DNA of 64,000 nucleotides from Spirochaetales bacterium (GTDB taxonomy: Bacteria > Spirochaetota > Spirochaetia > SZUA-6 > RPPD01): NCBI GenBank assembly GCA_016934415.1, contig JAFGSW010000074.1:16569-80568 (forward strand). Reading direction: 5' to 3'. The notes under the pieces are model-generated. The model saw nothing but the letters and a program-made list of their open reading frames with translations. It did not search any database and was not told the origin of the DNA. Below are positions 34,311-44,143 of the stretch, in pieces (position 1 is the stretch's first letter; every line of letters begins with the position of its first letter). The position numbers and the translations under genes are program-made.

Positions 34311-34958
34311 ATGGATAGACTAAATTCGACAATAACAATAAAAACCGAAGGACGACTCGCAGAATTATTAACCGGAATAAAAGGTGAATTGGTCAGAAAG
34401 TTGCTTCATTTTCTCGTCGCCATCGTACCTTTTATGGCAATGATCGATAAAACCTTAACGATGCTCCTCCTGGGAACGGGGATTTTATTTTATACCGTCA
34501 TGGAAAAACTCAGACAGGAAGGGGTATACGTCCTCATCATTTCGGATGTAACGGTTTTCACCTCGCGTGAAAAGGAGAAGGGGAAATTCGTCCTCGGTCC
34601 GGTCACATTAGCCCTCGGCGCCATGCTGGCGCTGGCGCTTTACCCGGAACCGGCCAGCCGGATCGCCATCTATGCCCTGGCCTTCGGCGACGGCTTCGCC
34701 AGCCTGGCCGGTAAATTGATCGGCGGCGTCACGCTCCCTCTTACGAGGGGGAAAACGCTGGCCGGAACCCTCGCCTGTTTCCTCACGGTGGGACTGATCG
34801 CTTTCCGCATTCTGGGGAATCCGCTGTATGCCCTCCTCATAGGCGTCGTGGCCGCCTTCCTTGAGGCCCTGCCGACTGAAGATCTCGACAACATCCTGCT
34901 GCCGATGGGCACGGGACTCTTCGTTTCCGTGCTGCTCGGTCTTTTCCCGCTCGGCTGA
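34311..34958 (+). CDS. DGK1/SEC59/phytol-kinase-like membrane protein
   Basis: A 215-residue protein with about six hydrophobic helices. Signature motifs are ELVRKLLHFLVA at the start, ALAFGDGFASLAGKLIGG in the middle, KTLAGTLACFLTVG, and EALPTEDLDNILLPMGTG near the end. These match the CTP-dependent lipid kinase group (yeast Dgk1 diacylglycerol kinase, dolichol kinase, plant phytol kinase). It probably phosphorylates a lipid alcohol in the inner membrane; which one is unknown. Start set at ATG 34311; a TTG two codons earlier is also possible. Confidence 0.85.
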   Translation: MDRLNSTITIKTEGRLAELLTGIKGELVRKLLHFLVAIVPFMAMIDKTLTMLLLGTGILFYTVMEKLRQEGVYVLIISDVTVFTSREKEKGKFVLGPVTLALGAMLALALYPEPASRIAIYALAFGDGFASLAGKLIGGVTLPLTRGKTLAGTLACFLTVGLIAFRILGNPLYALLIGVVAAFLEALPTEDLDNILLPMGTGLFVSVLLGLFPLG

Positions 34959-35090
34959 AGCCCGCTTTATACAATCATTTTCCCGTCGCTCGCGATTCTT
35001 CCAGAGGCGTCTTAAACCGTCACTCGTTTCATCCATCGCCGATAAAAATGATCCGATCGGCGCGTCTTAACCAAGACCGCGCGGATACGC

Positions 35091-35915
35091 TTAGGTAAGC
35101 GTGAATTGGGACTTATACCCGAAATAAGCCGCCGCCGCGCCGCCCGCAAAGAGCACGCCCCCGCCGACGAGCGGAAGCGGTGAGAGGGCGAAGATCGTCA
35201 TCTCCCTGGCCAACAGCATGGCCAGGATTCCCGCGAACGTTAAAAAGGCCCTGCCCCGCGCGACGGAGATGATATTATTCACGATGAGCAGCGCCGCGAG
35301 ACTGACGTAGAGAATAAACACTCCCAGCTCGTCGTTCAACTTGAACATGCCGCTTGTCAAAAGCAGCTGGGGATCGAAAGGAAGGCTGAAGGTGAGCAGA
35401 AAGGATACGAGGATCATGGCCGCCACGACGATCCCGTATTTCTGATATTGGAAATCCAGGGCGTAGAGGCTGCCGAACAGGAGCGAGAGAAGCCCGAACA
35501 TCCGACTCCCGAATACGATGCGCGACAAAATAACGCCGATGAGAGGCGACGCATGCCACAGTTGCAGGTTGAAAATCGCCAAACGGAGGGTTTCGGGGAG
35601 CAGGGAAAAAAGAAAAAGCGAAAGGAAAAAAAGCTCCCCCTGCCCGGTGGTCCTGAAGAAAGTCCTGTAGAGGACGAATCCGACGATCCCGACGACGGCC
35701 AGGAGTCCCATGCCGGCCACGCTCGACGTCTCCCCGAACGGCGTGATGGTGTAGACGAACCAGAACGGCTCGGATTCGAGAAAAGCGGGATGCAGGCCGT
35801 TCGCGCCGAAGACAAGGCAGACGGCGGCATTGACGCAAAACCCCGCGACCAGGCACAGGCCGAAGATGAAAAAAAGATTGAGCAGCGAAATCCTCGTGCT
35901 GAACGCCATATACAA
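35091..35915 (-). CDS. multi-spanning membrane protein of unknown function
   Basis: A 274-residue, very hydrophobic protein with about seven to eight predicted transmembrane helices (for example LLNLFFIFGLCLVAGFCV, VAGMGLLAVVGIVGFVLY, FTFAGILAMLL). No transporter or enzyme motif recognised; isolated charged residues (ESEPFW, SLLPETLRL) lie between helices. It is divergent from the DUF2259-like gene and not obviously in an operon. Could be a sensor or transporter subunit; the function is unknown. Confidence 0.72.
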   Translation of the reverse strand: MYMAFSTRISLLNLFFIFGLCLVAGFCVNAAVCLVFGANGLHPAFLESEPFWFVYTITPFGETSSVAGMGLLAVVGIVGFVLYRTFFRTTGQGELFFLSLFLFSLLPETLRLAIFNLQLWHASPLIGVILSRIVFGSRMFGLLSLLFGSLYALDFQYQKYGIVVAAMILVSFLLTFSLPFDPQLLLTSGMFKLNDELGVFILYVSLAALLIVNNIISVARGRAFLTFAGILAMLLAREMTIFALSPLPLVGGGVLFAGGAAAAYFGYKSQFTLT

Positions 35916-36019
35916 AGTTATAATGGAAATTTTAAATGTGGGAAAGCGGGAAATCGGGCGATTGAAAAACCATTACAGAATTTATCAAAAAAGACGATAT
36001 TTTGATTGAGGTAATATTA

Positions 36020-36715
36020 ATGCGGAAAGCGTTCCTGCTTATACTCATCTCATGCGCGGGCGTTCTGAAGCTCTTCGCCGGAGATACGGCCCGCTTCCTC
36101 AATCTGGGATTTTCCGACGATTCGCGTTATTTCATGTTCGGTCAATACGGTATTGCCTCGGAGACCGCCAAACCGTTCGCCGATTGCTACATCGTGGACA
36201 TAGCGAAAAACGCGTATGTCCCCAAGGGGAAAATGAATGAAACATTCGACACGCGGCAGGAAGCCGGCAATGACGGGTTGGGCGGGATTCTCAAGATCGT
36301 CGAAAAAAACCGTTCGCTGCTGCAGAGCTACGGGATCAATCATCTCCTGACCGGCCGGATCGTGTACGTGCTCATCGACGGTCAAATCCCCATTTCATCG
36401 CTTGAGTTCCGGGATTTCTCCCAAAAAAACCTCTATGCGGTGAAACTGATGCAAACCCAAAGGGGAAGCGGGACCTCCGTTTCCTCGAGTTTCTCGATCG
36501 AGGTGACGGTGACGTCGTCCGCGGGCAAGAAGTCGACCTACACGATCGGTCATCCGGAATATTTTCGAAAAGGCGTCAAGGAATACCGCATCAAGTACCT
36601 CCTCCTTGCGCCGGACGGGAAATCGCCCATTTTCGTGCTGGAGAAATCGATCATCGGGGCGGACGGCGAAAGCATCCGCTACATGGTGGAAACGAAAAGA
36701 ATCATCGATCCCTGA
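36020..36715 (+). CDS. predicted secreted protein resembling DUF2259
   Basis: A 231-residue protein with a signal peptide (about 1-20, ending KLFAGD). The mature start ARFLNLGFSDDSRYFMFGQY reads like a beta-propeller-type strand and matches what I recall of DUF2259 proteins, found largely in spirochaetes. The start is chosen at ATG 36020, eight bases after GAGGT; the frame opens 18 bases earlier. Function unknown, exported by inference. Confidence 0.75.
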   Translation: MRKAFLLILISCAGVLKLFAGDTARFLNLGFSDDSRYFMFGQYGIASETAKPFADCYIVDIAKNAYVPKGKMNETFDTRQEAGNDGLGGILKIVEKNRSLLQSYGINHLLTGRIVYVLIDGQIPISSLEFRDFSQKNLYAVKLMQTQRGSGTSVSSSFSIEVTVTSSAGKKSTYTIGHPEYFRKGVKEYRIKYLLLAPDGKSPIFVLEKSIIGADGESIRYMVETKRIIDP

Positions 36716-36912
36716 CCTCTCCTCCGCGCACTCCATCTTTTATCCGTATCTTCCAAATCGATAATCGCCGATTCCGCATGGCCGCGGCTTGACAAGCGAA
36801 CGGGAAAGAATTGTAGTGTAAGCAGCGCGGGGAAACCCGCGAAAACGTGTTATTCGCGCGCGATGACGATACATTTAAAGTACGACCGAAGACGCGAGGA
36901 GTTGATGCCGCC

Positions 36913-38583
36913 ATGACGAGGATACGATTCGGAATTTTTATCGTCGGTCTTTTTCTCTGTTCCTCAACCGGGATATTCGCGCAGCTTGTGATCGACCCGC
37001 AGGACGGGCTGTACGAGCATATCACCGTCTGGGAGTCGAAGGGGTACGTTATGAGCCTGCCGCTCCTCCGCCCCTACCCGATCAATCTCCTCATCAAAAT
37101 ACTGAAGGTCGTGGCGGAAAAGGGCGACGACGTCGAGCGGGAGATCGCGCAGCGGTACCTGGACGGGTTGCGGACCGAATTGACGAAAACCGCCCCGGAC
37201 AAGCTGCTCCCCTCGCCCTTCGGCGTCCGTATCGGCAACGGTTTCTGGACCGATTTCGAACATTACCTGTACGACTGCCGGCCCTTCGTCACGGCCCAGG
37301 GTTCGTACGGCATCCTGTCGTTCTCGGGCCTCGCCACCATCGGATTCCAGCTCTCCAATGGATATCCCGCTCCCGCCTACACTCAAATCTCGGACGAGGC
37401 GCAGTCGGGCGGCGGAAGCGCCGTCATCGGCGGGGTCGACTTCCAGGGCCGCAACATCGGCCTGGGCGGCGTCTTCGTGGGGACTGAGAACATCTGGCTC
37501 CAGGCCGGGATTTTTAGATCGTCCATCGGGCCCTTCTTCGACAATGGGGTCGTCCTGGGACCGCAATGTCCCGGGGCGGGTCATATTTCCTATACGTGGA
37601 ATATAGACTGGTTCAAGTTCACGTCCATCCTCCTCATCGTTAATCCCGCTTTCGTGGAGGATCCCGCTACCGGGTTAAAAACGCCCATTTCAACGATCAA
37701 CACGCCGGGCTCCAGTCACACGTTATCGTTCGAAAAATACATCGTACTCCATTCCTATACCTTCCATCCATTCGATTGCTGGACGTTCGGCATCCTCCAG
37801 TCGATCGTGTTCGGCGGCGGATTCAACCCCGCCTACCTCTTCCCGCTCCAGCACCTGCCCTTCACCTCGCTCCTCTTCGGCGAGCACGACAGCTCGTATT
37901 TGGGGTTCTACTCGAGCCTCAAGCTTCCGCTCGGCCTGCGCTTCGATTTCATGTTCTACCTGGACGATTTCAATTTCAACAAATTCATCGGGGGGGACGG
38001 GACCTTTTTCGACCTCAACTCGGGGCAGAACAAGTTCGCGCTCCAGGCCGGGCTGTCATGGACGCCCCGCATCCAGGGTCTGCGGCGCGTGAGCTTCGAT
38101 TACACCATGATCACGCCCTACACCTTCACGCAGGACTCCACGGCCGTGGTCAATTACCTGAACTACGTCCACGAGGACTCGGGTATAGGCACGATCCTGC
38201 AGCCCAATTCGGACCGGCTCAACCTCACGGTCGCGCTCCAGCCCGCGCCCTGGCTCTCGATCGATTGCTTCTCGCGCTTCATCCGCCACGGGAACGCGAG
38301 CGAGGGGGTGCCGGGCCTCAACGGCAACGGCGACTATTGGGACGACGGAAGAGATGAGAACGGAGTCGTTTATTTTTATGGTCCGATGCGCTTCCTTACC
38401 CAGAGCGTCCTGGAGATGATCCTGCAGATCGGCCTTTCGGCGAAATTTCAGATCAGGCTCGGGTTCGCCCTCCTCGACCTCGGCGTCGGCTACGTCTTCG
38501 AATACGGGTGGAACCGGAACCTCGTCGCCTACAACGACGGCGCGAAGCATTACGTGAATCTCAAGGTCGGGATCGAATTCTAG
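36913..38583 (+). CDS. outer-membrane beta-barrel protein
   Basis: A 556-residue protein with a signal peptide (about 1-23, ending GIFAQ). A helical segment (about 45-95) is followed by many alternating, aromatic-rich strands with Gly/Asn/Asp turns. The C-terminus VNLKVGIEF ends in Phe as in BamA-recognised barrels. An internal GGVFVGTENIWLQAGIF then FRSSIGPFFDNGV pattern resembles porin strands. Start set at ATG 36913. Specific substrate unknown; it is larger than the paired barrels at 44444-48003 and not clearly homologous. Confidence 0.78.
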   Translation: MTRIRFGIFIVGLFLCSSTGIFAQLVIDPQDGLYEHITVWESKGYVMSLPLLRPYPINLLIKILKVVAEKGDDVEREIAQRYLDGLRTELTKTAPDKLLPSPFGVRIGNGFWTDFEHYLYDCRPFVTAQGSYGILSFSGLATIGFQLSNGYPAPAYTQISDEAQSGGGSAVIGGVDFQGRNIGLGGVFVGTENIWLQAGIFRSSIGPFFDNGVVLGPQCPGAGHISYTWNIDWFKFTSILLIVNPAFVEDPATGLKTPISTINTPGSSHTLSFEKYIVLHSYTFHPFDCWTFGILQSIVFGGGFNPAYLFPLQHLPFTSLLFGEHDSSYLGFYSSLKLPLGLRFDFMFYLDDFNFNKFIGGDGTFFDLNSGQNKFALQAGLSWTPRIQGLRRVSFDYTMITPYTFTQDSTAVVNYLNYVHEDSGIGTILQPNSDRLNLTVALQPAPWLSIDCFSRFIRHGNASEGVPGLNGNGDYWDDGRDENGVVYFYGPMRFLTQSVLEMILQIGLSAKFQIRLGFALLDLGVGYVFEYGWNRNLVAYNDGAKHYVNLKVGIEF

Positions 38584-38772
38584 GGGGTACTACGGATTCA
38601 AGCGCGCACGCTGACCGCGCGCGCTGACGCGGATGGAGAGGGGAGAAAGCCGAAAATCGAATTCCGGCTCACTCGGCTCCACTCCATCGGTTGTTGTTCA
38701 ACCCGTCGCCGTTTTCATCGTCATTCCGGTTTCACAGGCATCATAACAAGCGTCCACTCCACTCTTTTCCAA

Positions 38773-39633
38773 TCAACTCTCATCGGCGTTCATCCGCGGT
38801 TTTCTTCGCTTACCCGTCAGCAGAATCAATCCGCCCAGGATCATCGCCACTCCCACCCACTGCAGCGGGTGCAATCGCTCCTCCAGGCACATCACCCCGC
38901 CGACCACCGGAATCACGATGCAGCTCGCGGTGAAAAACGGAATGATCCTGATCGCGTCGGCTTTTTTATAGGCGAATTGCAGCACCAACATTGAGACGAG
39001 CGACAGCAGTATCCAGACGACGGTGAACGGATTGGAAAACATGGAAAGAATCTGCCCCCAGGCGCCGTTCGCAGCCTCCGACCTGAGGGAAAAGATGCTC
39101 AAGGATTTTCCGAAATCGGACGTCGCGACCTTTTGAAACAAGGGCACGAAGCCGCCCAGGCTGCCGGAAATAGCGCCGATGACGACGCCGGCCGCGACTC
39201 CCTTCTTCCCGAAGATGAGCCAACAGGAAGCGGACACGACAATGACGACGGACAGCATAAAGACAAGCAAATCAAGCCGGACCCGGAACACTGGGTTGTC
39301 GGTTGAGAACAAGCCGATGAGGGCCGCGGCCAGGATGATGACCGCTACGGCCGCGATTTCCTTCACGCCGACCCGCTCTTTCATGACAAAGTGAGAGAAT
39401 ACGGCCAGCGCGGCCAGCCCCGTCGCCGCCATGGCCCCCACGAGCGAGGCGTTGCCGAGCGCCACCGCCGCGAACATCAGAAAGCTCGAGGCGAGCGTGC
39501 CGACCGTGGCCGCGATCCAGACGGCGATGCCCTGGATCCGCTTTTCTTTCGCGCGGGCCAGGCCGATTTTCTGCACCGCCTGCGAAATGTTGAGGACTGA
39601 ATATCCCAGACAGGCAAAGAGTACTGAGAGCAT
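38773..39633 (-). CDS. EamA/DMT-family membrane transporter
   Basis: A 286-residue protein with about nine to ten transmembrane helices in two homologous halves, the EamA pattern. The second half contains DAIRIIPFFTASCIVIPVVG followed by GVMCLEERLHPLQWVGVAMI and a basic C-terminus (GKRRKPRMNADES). Start taken at ATG 39633 after GAGGTGGG; the longer frame reads through a family D palindrome and is not coding. Probable exporter of a metabolite; substrate unknown. Confidence 0.83.
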   Translation of the reverse strand: MLSVLFACLGYSVLNISQAVQKIGLARAKEKRIQGIAVWIAATVGTLASSFLMFAAVALGNASLVGAMAATGLAALAVFSHFVMKERVGVKEIAAVAVIILAAALIGLFSTDNPVFRVRLDLLVFMLSVVIVVSASCWLIFGKKGVAAGVVIGAISGSLGGFVPLFQKVATSDFGKSLSIFSLRSEAANGAWGQILSMFSNPFTVVWILLSLVSMLVLQFAYKKADAIRIIPFFTASCIVIPVVGGVMCLEERLHPLQWVGVAMILGGLILLTGKRRKPRMNADES

Positions 39634-39761
39634 GAGTCCCACCTCATTTGGTAGAATTGAGACAGAGTATATGTACTTTCGGGGAATTCGCAAACCCCCT
39701 TTTTGAGGACCGGAGATGGAGAGGTTTCCGGACCGGATGATCGTTTTTTTTTCGGAATCAT

Positions 39762-39795
39762 ATTGTAGAGACGCACGGCCGTGCGTCTCTACAAT
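39762..39795. repeat. 34-base perfect palindrome (GTAGAGACGCACGG family)
   Basis: ATTGTAGAGACGCACGG (39762-39778) is immediately followed by its exact complement (39779-39795). A half copy CACGGCCGTGCGTCTCTACA lies at 39847-39866. Further copies are at 42583-42609 and about 53951-53967. It fills part of the 373-base gap between the EamA gene and clpB, whose left part shows nothing else. Confidence 0.75.
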
Positions 39796-39913
39796 CCCGC
39801 TCAACGGAACGTCGATCGCGTCCGCCGGTTATTCTTGCATGGCTACACGGCCGTGCGTCTCTACAATTACTGGCACGAATATAAAGACTGGACCAACCCC
39901 CCAGGATGAATAT

Positions 39914-39942
39914 TTGACCCCGCATAACTCTTTTACTATGTT
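39914..39942 (+). promoter_or_regulatory. candidate clpB promoter
   Basis: TTGACC (39914-39919), 17 bases, then TATGTT (39937-39942), leading to a start near 39949 and a leader of about 58 bases. No CIRCE-type inverted repeat was seen, so control by HrcA is not indicated. Confidence 0.45.
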
Positions 39943-40006
39943 ATATTGACTCCGATGATAGCAATACTTATTCGAAATTCGTTTTCCGAGAAAAAAGGAG
40001 AAACGT

Positions 40007-42586
40007 ATGAAAGTCGACAATCTGACCATCAAGGCTCAAGACGCGCTCGAAGGCGCCCAAAACCTCGCCCTCAAGTATAATCATTCGACGGTGGACATCG
40101 AACACCTCCTGGCGGCGCTGCTCTCGGAAGAGGAGGGCGTGATCCGGCCGCTCCTCCAGAAGCTCGGCTCCGCGCCGGACGCGATTCAGGCCCAGGTCCA
40201 AAAACTGCTGCAGGCCAAGCCCAAAATCTACGGGGACTCGGCCCAGATTTACCTGTCGCCGCAGCTCTCCAAGCTCCTCGTGCGCGCCGAGGAGGAGGCG
40301 GGAAAGCTCAAGGACGAGTACGTGAGCACCGAACACCTCCTGCTCGCCGCGCTCAACACCGAATCCGATGCGCGCGCCCTCCTGAAAAAGGCGGGGCTCA
40401 CTCCCGACGGGATCCTGCGCACCCTCAAGGAAATCCGCGGCAACCAGAAGGTGACCGACCAGAATCCCGAGGGCAAGTATCAGGTGCTCGAGCGCTACTG
40501 CAAGGACCTCACCGCGCTCGCGCGCAAGGAGAAGCTCGACCCGGTGATCGGCCGGGACGAGGAGATCCGGAGGCTCATGCAGGTGCTCTCCCGGCGCACC
40601 AAGAACAACCCGGTCCTCATCGGCGAGCCGGGCGTGGGTAAAACCGCCATCGTCGAGGGGCTGGCGCGCCGCATCGTCTCGGGAGACGTGCCCGATTCAC
40701 TCAAGAACAAACGCGTCCTCGCCCTCGACCTGGGCTCGCTGGTGGCCGGCGCCAAGTTCCGCGGCGAATTCGAGGAGCGGCTCAAGGCGGTCATCAACGA
40801 GATCGTCCAATCGAACGGCGCGATCATCCTCTTCATCGACGAGCTCCACAACCTGGTGGGCGCGGGCCGGGCCGAGGGCTCGATGGACGCCTCCAACCTT
40901 CTGAAGCCCGCCCTGGCCCGCGGCGAGCTCCGCGCCATCGGCGCCACCACCCTCGACGAGTACCGGAAGAACATCGAAAAGGACGCCGCTCTGGAGCGCC
41001 GCTTCCAGACGGTGTACACGAGCGAGCCGTCGGTGGAGGATACCGTCTCCATCCTGCGCGGGCTGAAGGAGCGCTACGAGGTCCATCACGGCGTGCGCAT
41101 CATGGACGAAGCGCTCATCGCGGCGGCCGTGCTCTCCGACCGCTACATCACCTCGCGCTTCCTCCCCGACAAGGCCATCGACCTCATCGACGAGGCGGCC
41201 AGCCGGCTCAAGATCGAGATCGAGAGCCAGCCCACCGAGCTCGACCAGATCGAGCGCAAGATGCTCCAGCTCAACATCGAAAAGCAGGCCCTGGCCAAGG
41301 AGGACGATCCAGCCTCCAAGGAGCGGCTGGACAAGATTAATAAGGAGCTCGCCGAGCTCAAATCCCGCCGCGACGCGATGCAGCTTCAATGGAAAAACGA
41401 AAAAAAGATCATCGAAGACATCCGCAGCCTCAAACAGCGGCTCGAGGAGCTCAACATCGAGGAGACCCGCTGGGAACGCGAAGGCAACTTGGCCAAGGCG
41501 GCCGAGATCAAACACGGCCGGATCCCCGAAGCCCAGAAAGCGCTTCAATTAAAATCGAAGGAGCTCGAGAAGCTGCACGGACAGAACCGGCTCCTGCGGG
41601 AGGAAGTATCCGAGGAGGACATCGCCCGCATCGTCTCCAAGTGGACCGGCATCCCGGTGCAGAAGATGCTCTCGTCGGAAAAGGAGAAGCTTCTCAAGCT
41701 CGAATCGATCCTCGCCCAGAAAGTGGTCGGGCAGGAGAAGGCGATCCAGTCCGTTTCCGACGCCATCCGCCGCAACAAGGCGGGCCTGGCCGATCCCAAC
41801 CGTCCCTTCGGCGCCTTCATTTTCATCGGCCCCACCGGCGTCGGCAAGACCGAGCTCGCCAAGACCCTCGCATCCTTTCTCTTCAACGACGAGAAAGCGC
41901 TCACACGCATCGACATGAGCGAGTACATGGAGAAGTTCTCGGTCTCCCGCCTCATCGGCGCGCCCCCGGGCTACGTGGGCTACGACGAGGGCGGCCAGCT
42001 CACCGAGACCGTGCGCCGGCGCCCCTACTCGGTCGTCCTTTTCGACGAGATCGAGAAGGCGCACCCGGACGTGTTCAACGTCCTGCTCCAGCTCCTGGAC
42101 GAGGGGCGGCTCACCGACAGCCAGGGCCGGGTGGTCGACTTCAAGAACTCCATCGTCATCATGACCTCGAACCTGGGGAGCGAGCTTATCCAGAGCGCCA
42201 AGAAGGTCGAGGACGTGAAGGGCGCGATCGACGCGCTTCTCAAAGCCACCTTCAAGCCCGAATTCATGAACCGCATCGACGAGGTCATCACCTTCAACCG
42301 GCTCAACCGGGAGGACATCGGGAAGATCGTCCACATCCAGCTCGCCGACCTCGCCAAGCGCCTGGCGGAGAAGAAGCTTACCGTCAAGTTCACCAAATCC
42401 GCGCTCGAGCACCTGGCCGAGGTCGGCTTCGATCCGCTCTACGGCGCCCGGCCGCTCAAGCGCACGATCCAGAACCTGGTGCAGAACCCGATCGCCAAGG
42501 CGGTCTTAAGCGGCGAGTTCGCCGAAGGGGACACGGTCGTGGTGGACAAGGGCAAGGACGGGCTCGCGTTCAAGAAGGGGAAGTAG
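40007..42586 (+). CDS. clpB: ATP-dependent disaggregase ClpB
   Basis: An 859-residue AAA+ chaperone of full length. N-terminal Clp repeats (about 1-145) are followed by the first AAA module with Walker A GEPGVGKT (206-213), the coiled-coil M-domain (about 400-530), and the second AAA module with Walker A GPTGVGKT (608-615). The M-domain separates ClpB from ClpC and ClpA. It rescues aggregated proteins with DnaK/J. Strong ribosome site AAAGGAG. A palindromic repeat begins at its stop codon and may serve as a terminator. Confidence 0.96.
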   Translation: MKVDNLTIKAQDALEGAQNLALKYNHSTVDIEHLLAALLSEEEGVIRPLLQKLGSAPDAIQAQVQKLLQAKPKIYGDSAQIYLSPQLSKLLVRAEEEAGKLKDEYVSTEHLLLAALNTESDARALLKKAGLTPDGILRTLKEIRGNQKVTDQNPEGKYQVLERYCKDLTALARKEKLDPVIGRDEEIRRLMQVLSRRTKNNPVLIGEPGVGKTAIVEGLARRIVSGDVPDSLKNKRVLALDLGSLVAGAKFRGEFEERLKAVINEIVQSNGAIILFIDELHNLVGAGRAEGSMDASNLLKPALARGELRAIGATTLDEYRKNIEKDAALERRFQTVYTSEPSVEDTVSILRGLKERYEVHHGVRIMDEALIAAAVLSDRYITSRFLPDKAIDLIDEAASRLKIEIESQPTELDQIERKMLQLNIEKQALAKEDDPASKERLDKINKELAELKSRRDAMQLQWKNEKKIIEDIRSLKQRLEELNIEETRWEREGNLAKAAEIKHGRIPEAQKALQLKSKELEKLHGQNRLLREEVSEEDIARIVSKWTGIPVQKMLSSEKEKLLKLESILAQKVVGQEKAIQSVSDAIRRNKAGLADPNRPFGAFIFIGPTGVGKTELAKTLASFLFNDEKALTRIDMSEYMEKFSVSRLIGAPPGYVGYDEGGQLTETVRRRPYSVVLFDEIEKAHPDVFNVLLQLLDEGRLTDSQGRVVDFKNSIVIMTSNLGSELIQSAKKVEDVKGAIDALLKATFKPEFMNRIDEVITFNRLNREDIGKIVHIQLADLAKRLAEKKLTVKFTKSALEHLAEVGFDPLYGARPLKRTIQNLVQNPIAKAVLSGEFAEGDTVVVDKGKDGLAFKKGK

Positions 42587-42609
42587 AGACGCACGGCGTG
42601 CGTCTCTAC
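42583..42609. repeat. palindrome at the clpB stop codon
   Basis: GTAGAGACGCAC (42583-42594) and GTGCGTCTCTAC (42598-42609) form a perfect 12-bp stem with a 3-base loop. The clpB TAG at 42584-42586 is inside the 5' arm. Same family as 39762-39795. Possible terminator, though no U-run follows. Confidence 0.7.
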
Positions 42610-42646
42610 AATAACAGCTCAAGAACAATGTTTTCCCGGCGGCGGA

Positions 42647-42880
42647 TCACCCCGCGCACTTCCCCACCGCCGGGAATTTCCCCAGGATCCCCGCCCCGTG
42701 GGGCGCCAGTCCCAGAGCCTTGCTCATGTCGGTGCCGGCGCGGTGCCGCTTCTGGTGGTCGCCTTCTTTCCATAATGGGCTCGCCGTGACGTCGTAGACG
42801 AGTCCCATGAATGCGATGTATGCCGGCCGGCCTTCCTTGCCGTCGTATCTGGAAAGTTCCTCGCGCGTAAAAGTCTGCAT
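42647..42880 (-). CDS. small cytochrome b5-like heme-binding-domain protein
   Basis: A 77-residue single-domain protein: FTREELSRYDGKEGRPAYIA, then MGLVYDVTASPLWKEGDHQK and AGTDMSKALGLAPHG. This is the short prokaryotic cytochrome b5-like pattern with candidate axial histidines in GDHQKRH and APHG. No signal peptide. Start 42880 supported by GGAGG. It is a single gene between clpB and dps; it could bind heme or act as a small redox carrier. Confidence 0.85.
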   Translation of the reverse strand: MQTFTREELSRYDGKEGRPAYIAFMGLVYDVTASPLWKEGDHQKRHRAGTDMSKALGLAPHGAGILGKFPAVGKCAG

Positions 42881-43038
42881 CGGTCCTCCGAATTGCCTTT
42901 CACAATAGCCGTTAATCTTGAAGGAATCAACGAGCAGGAGACATGCATTCGCTCCTCTTCCCCCCGCCCCCAACTCGGGAGGTTCGGCGCGGGTAGAAAG
43001 CCGTGTGGTGAACGTCCCTGAGCGCCCACCCCGGTCCG

Positions 43039-43072
43039 AAAAAAAATTCCGGGGATCGTGCGATCCCCGGAA
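43039..43072 (-). terminator. dps intrinsic terminator
   Basis: Read leftward, a 12-bp stem TTCCGGGGATCG/CGATCCCCGGAA (43047-43058 with 43061-43072) is followed directly by eight T residues (43046-43039). It begins about 27 bases after the dps stop. A textbook rho-independent terminator. Confidence 0.9.
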
Positions 43073-43098
43073 GCCCGGTCACTGTAACGGCTCGTTTT

Positions 43099-43650
43099 TT
43101 ACCTGAGGAATTTACCCACGAACGGCGAGGTTTCCCCGCGGCGCAGGAAATGGCCGGATGGCCCTTCGCCCAGGAATTCGGAGAACCAGGACTCGTGCTC
43201 GATTTCCTCGTTCAGAATGGCGAGCGCGAGATCGTAGGTGCGATGGTCCTTGCCGAATGTCAGGTTGCAGATATGAGTATAGCCGCGGACCGCGCAGCGC
43301 TCGGCGTCGACAAGCACCTTGAGCAGGGCCGTGACGTCGTGCGGATCCTTGGGGAGCCCGGCCGGCGGGCAGGCGGAGACGTCGTGGAACGCCTTCATGT
43401 CTCCCGGCAGCTGGCCGCCCAGCTCGTAAATCCGCGGAACGAGCGCCTCGAAGTGGTTCCGGTCCTCGATGCGGGCCGTCTCGGCGATCTCCTTGATCCC
43501 CTCTCCTTCGAGCCCGATCAGGTTCACCCTGAGGATCGTGTAGTAATAGAAGGTTGTGAGCTCCGCCGAGGCGTTCTTTACCAAGAGATCGACCAGCTCC
43601 TTCAGGTTGACGCCGGACTTTTCCACCATTTCCTTTGCCACGTGTGCCAT
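43099..43650 (-). CDS. Dps-like ferritin (DNA protection/iron storage)
   Basis: A 183-residue four-helix ferritin-like protein. Helix A has SAELTTFYYYTILRVNLIGL, helix B EGIKEIAETARIEDRNHFEA with the Glu/His iron ligands, and the C-terminal helices ALAILNEEIEHESWFSEFLG with the ExxHE-type ligands. Length and motifs fit the DPSL/archaeal-type Dps group. It oxidises and stores iron using peroxide. Start at ATG 43650 with AAGGAGG. A 27-base perfect palindrome in its promoter and the adjacent perR gene indicate peroxide-responsive control. Confidence 0.88.
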   Translation of the reverse strand: MAHVAKEMVEKSGVNLKELVDLLVKNASAELTTFYYYTILRVNLIGLEGEGIKEIAETARIEDRNHFEALVPRIYELGGQLPGDMKAFHDVSACPPAGLPKDPHDVTALLKVLVDAERCAVRGYTHICNLTFGKDHRTYDLALAILNEEIEHESWFSEFLGEGPSGHFLRRGETSPFVGKFLR

Positions 43651-43673
43651 GATTGGCCTCCTTGATAGAATTT

Positions 43674-43700
43674 TAATAATAGTAATCATTACTATTATTA
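43674..43700. promoter_or_regulatory. Per/Fur-type operator of dps
   Basis: A perfect 13-1-13 palindrome centred on C43687: TAATAATAGTAAT then C then ATTACTATTATTA. Its core TAGTAAT-C-ATTACTA has the 7-1-7 form of Fur and PerR boxes. It lies 24-50 bases upstream of the dps ATG, directly after perR, which is the obvious regulator. Confidence 0.85.
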
Positions 43701-43720
43701 GGTTAAAAAAACGCCTCCCG

Positions 43721-44110
43721 TTAAGCCATATTCTTGCGACAGGAAGCGCATATTCCGTAAAAAACAATGCGATGTCTCTTCACCGCTCGTTTCCCGAACC
43801 GGGCCGCGCGTCGATTGAGCGACGGATCGACCGGCATGACCAAGTCCGTGATCTCCCGGCAGCGCTCGCAGATGAAGTGATAATGCTCCCCGGTGTTGGC
43901 CTCAAAGCGGTCGCGGTCCTCTCCGAACGACACTTTTTGAGCGAGTCCTTGGTCGGCCAGCACTTCGAGATTGCGGTAGACGGTGCCGAGGCTGACGCGC
44001 GGAATGGATTCGCGGACACGCCTGTAAATCCATTCCGCCGAAGGATGATAGGGATTGTTGCTCAGCAATTCCAGGATTAATTCCCTCTGGCGGCTCGTTC
44101 GATATTTCAA
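43721..44110 (-). CDS. perR: Fur-family peroxide-responsive regulator (PerR-like)
   Basis: A 129-residue Fur-family protein. The winged helix holds TSRQRELILELLSNNPYHPS, then SLGTVYRNLEVLADQGLAQK. Metal motifs are HYHFICERC (His76, His78, Cys81, Cys84) and a second CxxC at Cys121/Cys124, giving the structural Zn(Cys)4 site. A His at 22 (YHPSAEWIY) corresponds to an N-terminal regulatory ligand. PerR is favoured over Fur because its neighbour is dps and the operator lies between them, but Fur, Zur or Mur cannot be excluded by sequence alone. Confidence 0.85.
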   Translation of the reverse strand: MKYRTSRQRELILELLSNNPYHPSAEWIYRRVRESIPRVSLGTVYRNLEVLADQGLAQKVSFGEDRDRFEANTGEHYHFICERCREITDLVMPVDPSLNRRAARFGKRAVKRHRIVFYGICASCRKNMA

Positions 44111-44143
44111 TTCGCTCTCCCTCGGTCATCGGTTTCCCCAATT

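Noticed and set aside
39634..39804. N-terminal extension of the EamA transporter
   Set aside because: It is translated through a palindromic repeat; the ATG at 39633 has a GAGGTGGG ribosome site.
39762..39867. Possible CRISPR repeat pair
   Set aside because: Only one full and one half copy of a perfect palindrome, no regular spacers and no cas genes; it is a dispersed palindromic repeat.
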